From Vandiemenella viatica (Eukaryota; Arthropoda; Insecta; Orthoptera; Morabidae): a stretch of 64,000 bases of DNA. A program made the position numbers and the translations under genes. This document shows positions 59,401 through 64,000 of the stretch, piece by piece. Each line of letters begins with the position of its first letter. Within the stretch, counting starts at the first letter, position 1. The notes under the pieces are model-generated. The model did no database searches, was not told the DNA's origin, and worked only from the letters and a program-made list of their open reading frames with translations. The stretch lies in contig JARYHS010008074.1 in assembly GCA_031002005.1 (NCBI GenBank), positions 13,214,924 through 13,278,923 of the forward strand, written 5' to 3'.

Positions 59401-59799
59401 GTGAGTACATTATTTTGTTAATATGTACAGAACAAAAAAGACTTGAACAGACTGTTTTCATTGGAGTATGTAAGATATAATCAAAATTATATCTTGATAT
59501 TAACCTTTAATCACAAACTTACATATTCAAACTTCTGGATCCAAATTACTGTTTCATGTTAATAATTTTAATTCATAACTTTACGAATGATTATAGAGGA
59601 ATGGGGTGTAATGGTTTGGAAGAGACTATATTAGCCTCTTCAAACAAAGTGTCAACCTATTCTTCATACGGTGCACCATATTTGCATGGACGAAACTCTG
59701 GAGACTGAAAGATTCCCAGTATAATTAGTCACACACTGCTTGTCGTCAGCCTGCTAATGTAGGGCAGAAGAGCAGGGAATGGTCCAGGGTACCCTCTTG
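59401..59799. other. Intron 8, start, no recognised element
   Basis: Possibly includes the LINE 5' edge. Confidence 0.4.
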
Positions 59800-61170
59800 C
59801 TGATGGGGTTGGAAATGCCCCTAAATGGCAATGAATCAGAAATGATCAATGGTGTGGGGATGTAGAAGGCAACAGGAAGCTGCTGCTTTAAAGGCTCTAT
59901 GGTTATCCTGAGGCCATGTAATCCTCTCGAATTATATATAGTAAGATGGCTTCTACCTGGGTAAAATACCCCAATAGGATCTCTGGGTGGAGACTGTTCA
60001 GGAAGGAGTCTTCAGAATGGATAGAAATACTCCAAGAGTCAGAGTGTGGAATGTTAGAAGCCTGAATGGAATGGCTTAAGTTAGATGTTGTTGGGATTAA
60101 TGAGATTAAGTAGAAGGATGCACAGGATTTCTGGTCGGGGGAACACAGAATAATTAACATAAAAACTGTCAGCAGAGTTACCGGTGTAGGATTTGTAATG
60201 AATAAGAGAGTAGGGAAAGGGATGAGTTTTTATGAACAGTTTAGTGACAGGATCATGTTGATGAGGTTAGGAACTAAGCCTGTGCCAACCAGCACAATCT
60301 TATATGCCAATGTCCCTGGAAGAGGATGAAGAAATTATATGCTGAAATCAAAAAATGAATCCATTATTTGAAATTTAATAATCATGGTTGATTAAAATGC
60401 AGCAATGGGAGAAGGAAAAGAGGAGAATACTGTTGGAAGTTTTGGTTTAGGTGAAAGAAATGAGCTAGGAAACAGGTTGTTAGAATTTTGAATTTTTGAA
60501 GACATAAAGTAGTCATGGCAAACACACTATTTAAGAATCATGCAAGAAGGATATACACCAGGAAACATCCAGGGGATACTTGTAGATATCAGCTTGATTA
60601 TATCATGGTCAAATAGAGATCCAGGAATCAAGTTCTAGACTGTAAAGCGTACACAGGAGCAGACATAGACTCTAACCATCATTTCATAGTAATGAAGTGC
60701 AGTCTGAAATTCAAGCGAATAAGGAAGTGGTATAAGGAGAACAGACTGGAAGTGAATCAAACAAAACAATGTAACATGAGAGAAAAATTTGCAGAAACGG
60801 TAGATGAGAGTCTAAGAAGTAATTCAGAAAGGAGTTCAACTGAGGACCTATAGATTGCATTGAAGTGAGAAATATTGAAATTTGGTACAGATATATTATA
60901 GTTTAGGTAACAAGCTTCCTGAAAACCTCGGATCATTGAAGAAATTTTGGAGCTGATGGATGAGTGAAGAAGGTACAAAAATGCTCAGGATGAAGCAGGA
61001 AGAGAGCAATACCAACAATTAATGAATCAGATAAACAGGAAATGCAACAAATTAAAAGAAATATGTTTTCAAAAAAAATGTGAAAAAGTAGAAAAGGTAA
61101 AACAAGATTTTGGAGAAATGAATTAAAGATGTATAAACATTAAAGCTGACAGTGGGAATCCTCTTTTAAA

Positions 61171-61248
61171 TGAATTCTTCACAGGAGTTCAGCCAAATAA
61201 CATTGTAAAATGACAACGCTATCTGGCTGAACTCCTGTGAAGAATTCA
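61171..61248. repeat. 78-bp hairpin with 29-bp arms
   Basis: TGAATTCTTCACAGGAGTTC (arm 61171-61199) pairs with 61220-61248, with one mismatch over 29 bases and a 20-base loop. The outer arm words (TTCTTCAC-GGAGT-CAGCC) match the ends of the element at 61788-62080. It continues to ATACGCCGGGAAAGTCTCC (61258-61276). Confidence 0.9.
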
Positions 61249-61787
61249 TGTCATCGATACGCCGGGAAAGTCTCCTCTCACATAACCTCTTTTAAATTCA
61301 AATAATAGAGCTCATCGATGGAATGAATGCATTGAGATATTGTATGATAGGGATGATTTAAACAATAGTGAAATGGAAAACAAAGGCGATATATACATTG
61401 ATGGGAGATCCTATTTTGAGGACAGTCTGATTGAGCTTTGAAATACTTGAAATCAAATAAGGAAATTGGAATTGACGAGCAACCTGCAGAACTTTTGAAA
61501 TCCCTAGGAGAAGGAGGCATCCATAGATTATTCAATCTGATATCAAAAAGTTATAAAACAGGAGAAACACCAAATAATTTTAATAAAAGTTTTATCTTCA
61601 CACTTCCTAAGAAAGCATAAGCTGACAAATGTGAGAATTATCACGCAATAACTCTAGGTCTAAACTATCAAGATAGAAGAATGCTTTATAAACTATTCAA
61701 GAAGCAAGTAGCTGTAATAAAAGTAGAGAATCATGAGACACACACATCGGTTAAAAAGGGTGTGAGACAAGATTTAGTCTGTAAATG

Positions 61788-62080
61788 GAGGCTTTCTCGG
61801 CAAACTGATGCAGTGAATTCTTCACGGGAGTCCAGCCGGATAGAGTCATAGAATGACGACATTTCAACAACCTGCTCAGTTGTCTTCAACAGGTCTCCAT
61901 ATGCAGTCTGCAGCATTGATACCCTCAGTTGGCGGTAAACCAGTTAAGCAACATTGAGCGTAGACACCGGACACCTGATGAAGACAGCCGAGCTGGTTGT
62001 CGAAACGTTGTGTTTCCAAAACACCATCCGGCTGCACACCCGTGAAGACTACATTGCTTCAGTACGCCGGGAAAGTCTCC
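61788..62080. mobile_element. 293-bp element with ~55-bp inverted ends and hammerhead-like core
   Basis: Left GGCTTTCTCGGCAAACTGAT to CAGCCGGAT (61791-61842) pairs with right ATCCGGCTGCACACCCGTGA to GCCGGGAAAGTC (62026-62078), with about nine mismatches. The centre has CACCTGATGAAGACAGCCGA and GGTTGTCGAAACG (61974-62011): a GACAGCC/GGTTGTC stem between CTGATGA and GAAAC. Inserted within the LINE reverse transcriptase. Non-coding. Confidence 0.7.
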
Positions 62081-62450
62081 ACGCAGGAATCTTTTAGTTT
62101 CAAACATTAATCCGTGACTCAGAAGGAACTTCTTAAAAATCTATGTGTGGAGCACAGCACTTAATTGTAATGAAGCATGGACTTAAGGTATACCAGAAAG
62201 AAGTAAAACTGAAGCATTTGAAATGGTGTACTGAAGGATTCTAAACATTAAGTGGTTAACAAGTTTTGGGAAAGATTGGTAATGAAAGACATTTGTTGAA
62301 GAGGCTCACAGATAGGAGAGACAGGTAGGTAATATTTTGAGACATGCAGGATTAGTTAATTTGTTAGTGAAAGGAGCAGTCAAAGGTAAGAACGATAGAG
62401 GAAGACAGAGATTAGAATATATGAAGCATATAATTATGGAATGGGTTGTT

Positions 62451-62925
62451 ATTTTGTGATAAATTACTCAAACAAATTTAAGTATGTTCTTCGTAGCTAT
62501 TCTGAAGAATTGTAATATACATATTAAAATATTTCATTTTATGGTACATGAATGTACATTCATTTAGCTTAAAGTTTAATGTGGAACCCAACCAACAGAA
62601 TACCTCAGTGATCCTGTATGATCATGCAGAATTCTTAATAAAATCCTGGCTGCACTAGGATTTGTATCTGTAACATTGAATTTTGATGAATGCACCTTAA
62701 CCACTGAACTAACAGACCACCCATCATGACCATAATTTTTAGTGGCGTGTGGTTCATCTATATTAATAACTTTCACTCTGGTATGTGTTGAGTTACGTTC
62801 ATCTTCCATTTCTTTGCATGTTTCTTCCTGGAAATTTTAAAAGTGAATCTAAGATAATTATTCATTTGTATGAGAGACATAAAAGGAGAGATATTGGTAA
62901 GATGTTTTGTGCTTTTGATAAACAG
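62451..62925. other. Intron 8, distal part, with a tRNA-like SINE
   Basis: Apart from the SINE at 62648-62720, nothing recognised. The intron ends in GATAAACAG|GAT. Confidence 0.45.
62648..62720 (-). mobile_element. tRNA-like SINE fragment
   Basis: The minus strand reads GGTCTGTTAGTTCAGTGGTT then AAGGTGCATTCATCAAAATT and ACAGATACAAATCC. TTAGTTCAGTGGTTAAG is a good RNA polymerase III A box, and ATACAAATCC is a degenerate B box at tRNA spacing. The predicted cloverleaf is imperfect, so a SINE is more likely than a functional tRNA. Confidence 0.5.
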
Positions 62926-63108
62926 GATCAGCAACTGACACATGAGTATATTGTAACGGGGCTGAAGCGTTACTTTCCAGATCAGGTGACTGCAGCAACA
63001 AGGGATCCACTCCTCTTTGGGGATTACCGCAATGCTATTGCTGAGGATGAACCAAGATTCTATGAAGACCTCATGGATTATGAAGCTATCTACAGAATCT
63101 TCAGGGAG
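62926..63108 (+). CDS. DNAH10: Dynein heavy chain exon i (AAA3 to AAA4 linker)
   Basis: Protein: DQQLTHEYIVTGLKRYFPDQ, then TAATRDPLLFGDYRNAIAED, then EPRFYEDLMDYEAIYRIFRE. RDP-LFGD and EPR-YED--DYEA are conserved in DNAH10-like chains ahead of AAA4. Acceptor AACAG|GAT, phase 0. The donor is taken as GAG|GTTAGT after 63108. GTAGTA (63113) and GTAACG (63116) lie just downstream and would change the phase by one, matching the alternative acceptor of the next exon. Confidence 0.9.
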
Positions 63109-63354
63109 GTTAGTAGTAACGAGTTTTTCCAAATTAAAATTGGAAGACAGATTAATAATGAGATTAAAGATCCAATTAAATAAAAAAATTATTACTAAAA
63201 TATGAAATATATACCATTGATAAAAACATTCAGGAAACAGAGAAAACAAATTTCATTTCAAGTTCTTGGTTGTGTTGAAGGTTTCATGTTGATATCTGGC
63301 CACGCCTAAGATTCTTGGGGGTCTTCCTGTCATGTCAGATGGGCAGAGCAACCT

Positions 63355-63375
63355 TCTTCTTCTTCTTCTTCTTCT

Positions 63376-63409
<34 letters not shown>
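63355..63409 (+). repeat. (CTT)n and poly-T tract before the last exon
   Basis: CTTCTTCTTCTTCTTCTTC followed by about 30 T, ending directly at the TAG of an acceptor. It forms an exceptionally long pyrimidine tract. Confidence 0.95.
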
Positions 63410-63411
<2 letters not shown>

Positions 63412-63419
63412 CTCCTGAG

Positions 63420-63460
63420 GTAAACCTTAATGAAGATGGCAAATTGATTTATGAGGAAAT
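63420..63460 (+). CDS. DNAH10: Dynein heavy chain exon j (just before AAA4)
   Basis: Reads VNLNEDGKLIYEE plus two bases (AT) that would join a G to give Met. Donor AAAT|GTGAGT is strong. In related chains this variable stretch is followed by an M-NLVLFDDALEHL-type sequence opening AAA4, which is not in the window. Start chosen at 63420 (acceptor CTCCTGAG) because it keeps phase 0 with exon i at 63108. Alternatively acceptor TTTTTAG at 63411 gives a start at 63412 and needs a downstream donor in exon i. A small, weakly conserved exon, so less certain. Confidence 0.7.
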
Positions 63461-64000
63461 GTGAGTAGAATGCGTCCATCACAAAAAAAGGATACTGATG
63501 GATCTATGTGCATTCATGTTAAATGTGAATATATTTACAAGACAACTGTAAAAGGCAGGAAGTCCAATCTGTCATTATACAACCAAAGCAGTGGCCTTAA
63601 GTGTGGTTCTGCAGTCCATTGCAGCTCCAAGACTTATCAAAGTAGAGAGCAACATTATTTTTGACAATGTGGAAGAAATATGTAATTGTGAGTAAGCAAG
63701 AATTGAAATAAAGTTTGTCTTGGTAAGATGACACATGGGAACAGAATAAAATGAAATTGCAAATGCTCTTTCAAAACTTGCAATAGAATTGGCCACGAAG
63801 GTAAAATATTTGTTTTACCCCAAGGGATTTCATTTTATTAATTAAGAAGGGGGCAATGCAACAGTAGGAAGACGAATGCAAGACAAACAGATTTCAGTGA
63901 GGGAGGAGATATCCTGCAAAGTCTGATTTGAGCTATCTTCTTAATGTGACTAAACTAATGTATCTCTAAGCCCTCATTCCCTGTGGATTTATCAAACATG
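63461..64000. other. Intron 10, start
   Basis: No further dynein exon found before the window edge. ORF 63461-63664 is read-through from the exon. Confidence 0.5.

Larger units (their letters stand above)
59800..62450 (+). pseudogene. Long LINE relic, near full length, with two nested inserts
   Basis: About 60045-60330 resembles the endonuclease start: VRVWNVRSLNGM-like, LDVVGINEIK, GVGFVMNKRVGKGMSFYEQF and DRIMLMRLGT. 60580-60760 fits DYIMVK, IQELGSRL and SNHHFIVM-type endonuclease end motifs. 61438-61660 encodes KEIGIDEQPAELLKSLGEGG, then YKTGETPNNFNKSFIFTLPK, then CENYHAITL, the reverse-transcriptase N-terminal motifs; 61745-61775 reads VKKGVRQD. After the insertion, 62160-62450 holds the C-terminal TEAFEMVY-like and GRQRLEYMKHIIME blocks. 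Many stops occur. The 3' end fragment at 22435-22562 is the same family. No active site remains intact. Confidence 0.75.
1..64000 (+). other. DNAH10: Gene span: axonemal dynein heavy chain, DNAH10 type (internal part)
   Basis: Ten exons on the plus strand join in frame without a stop into about 540 residues. In order they give the AAA2 end (TVSRAGMVYVDP), AAA3 Walker A (GETGTSKTA), Walker B (LLIFIDDLNMP), the VDEYGTQQP block, sensor I (AGGGRNEVDPRF), the PPTPSKFHYIFNLRDLSR block and the RDPLLFGDY block. This order and wording fit the DNAH10 family, a heavy chain of an inner-arm axonemal dynein (dynein f/I1 type) that powers cilia and sperm flagella. Family heavy chains are about 4,500 residues, so this is a middle segment; the tail, AAA1, AAA4-6, stalk and stripe are outside the window. 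Introns are 389 bases to 17.2 kb except a roughly 310-base intron 9. The family is recognised from memory of conserved motifs; DNAH10 over DNAH2 or other paralogues is likely but was not tested by alignment. Confidence 0.88.

Noticed and set aside
59212..59421. ATG at the start of exon h as a translation start
   Set aside because: It directly follows a splice acceptor and is in frame with upstream dynein exons.
62648..62720. Functional tRNA gene
   Set aside because: A box is good but the B box and cloverleaf pairing are degenerate; more likely a SINE fragment.

Overview
This is a eukaryotic, animal-type window with no bacterial-style gene organisation. Its backbone is one plus-strand, multi-exon gene. 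Ten short exons (about 1,624 coding bases, roughly 540 codons, about 2.5 percent of the window) splice in frame into an uninterrupted stretch of an axonemal inner-arm dynein heavy chain of the DNAH10 type. They run from the end of AAA2, through all of AAA3, to just before AAA4. Both gene ends lie outside the window. The exons are 1-230, 5200-5422, 16052-16236, 31909-32001, 36261-36413, 36803-36914, 54138-54352, 59212-59400, 62926-63108 and about 63420-63460. Introns range from about 0.3 to 17.2 kb.

Almost everything else is intronic repeat DNA. Large AT-rich introns, abundant Penelope-like elements (PLEs), a tRNA-derived SINE and a LINE family whose 3' end I associate with grasshoppers all suggest a large-genome insect, probably polyneopteran (Orthoptera-like). 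The species is an inference.

Layout. Intron 1 (231-5199) holds a collapsed piggyBac-like element, a long poly-A, a Helitron-repeat fragment and a PLE end. Intron 2 (5423-16051) holds a LINE fragment, a PLE with 375-bp inverted arms (7827-9790), a possible LTR, a deleted mariner (10682-11551) and a second PLE (14155-15915). Intron 3 (16237-31908) holds a 1.46-kb terminal-inverted-repeat element, a dead hAT transposase invaded by a small hAT-like element and by a Helitron carrying a 368-bp tandem array, a 160-170-bp tandem repeat and a minus-strand LINE. Intron 4 (32002-36260) has a CR1-like LINE and a second copy of the 160-170-bp repeat. Intron 6 (36915-54137) has mariner, LINE tail, a CR1-like LINE split by an inverted Helitron composite, a third PLE, a SINE, two related hAT-like elements and a dead DDE transposase. 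Introns 7-9 carry a PLE fragment, a Tc1-like relic, a long LINE with nested insertions and a tRNA-like SINE.

The only gene that appears functional is the dynein. None of the transposon proteins is intact. The most informative signals are nested insertions with diagnostic ends, a Helitron carrying a dimeric satellite inside a hAT zinc finger, a recurring stem-loop plus GAAAT motif at many PLE-like ends that resembles a hammerhead ribozyme core, and a probable GC-AG intron in the dynein gene.
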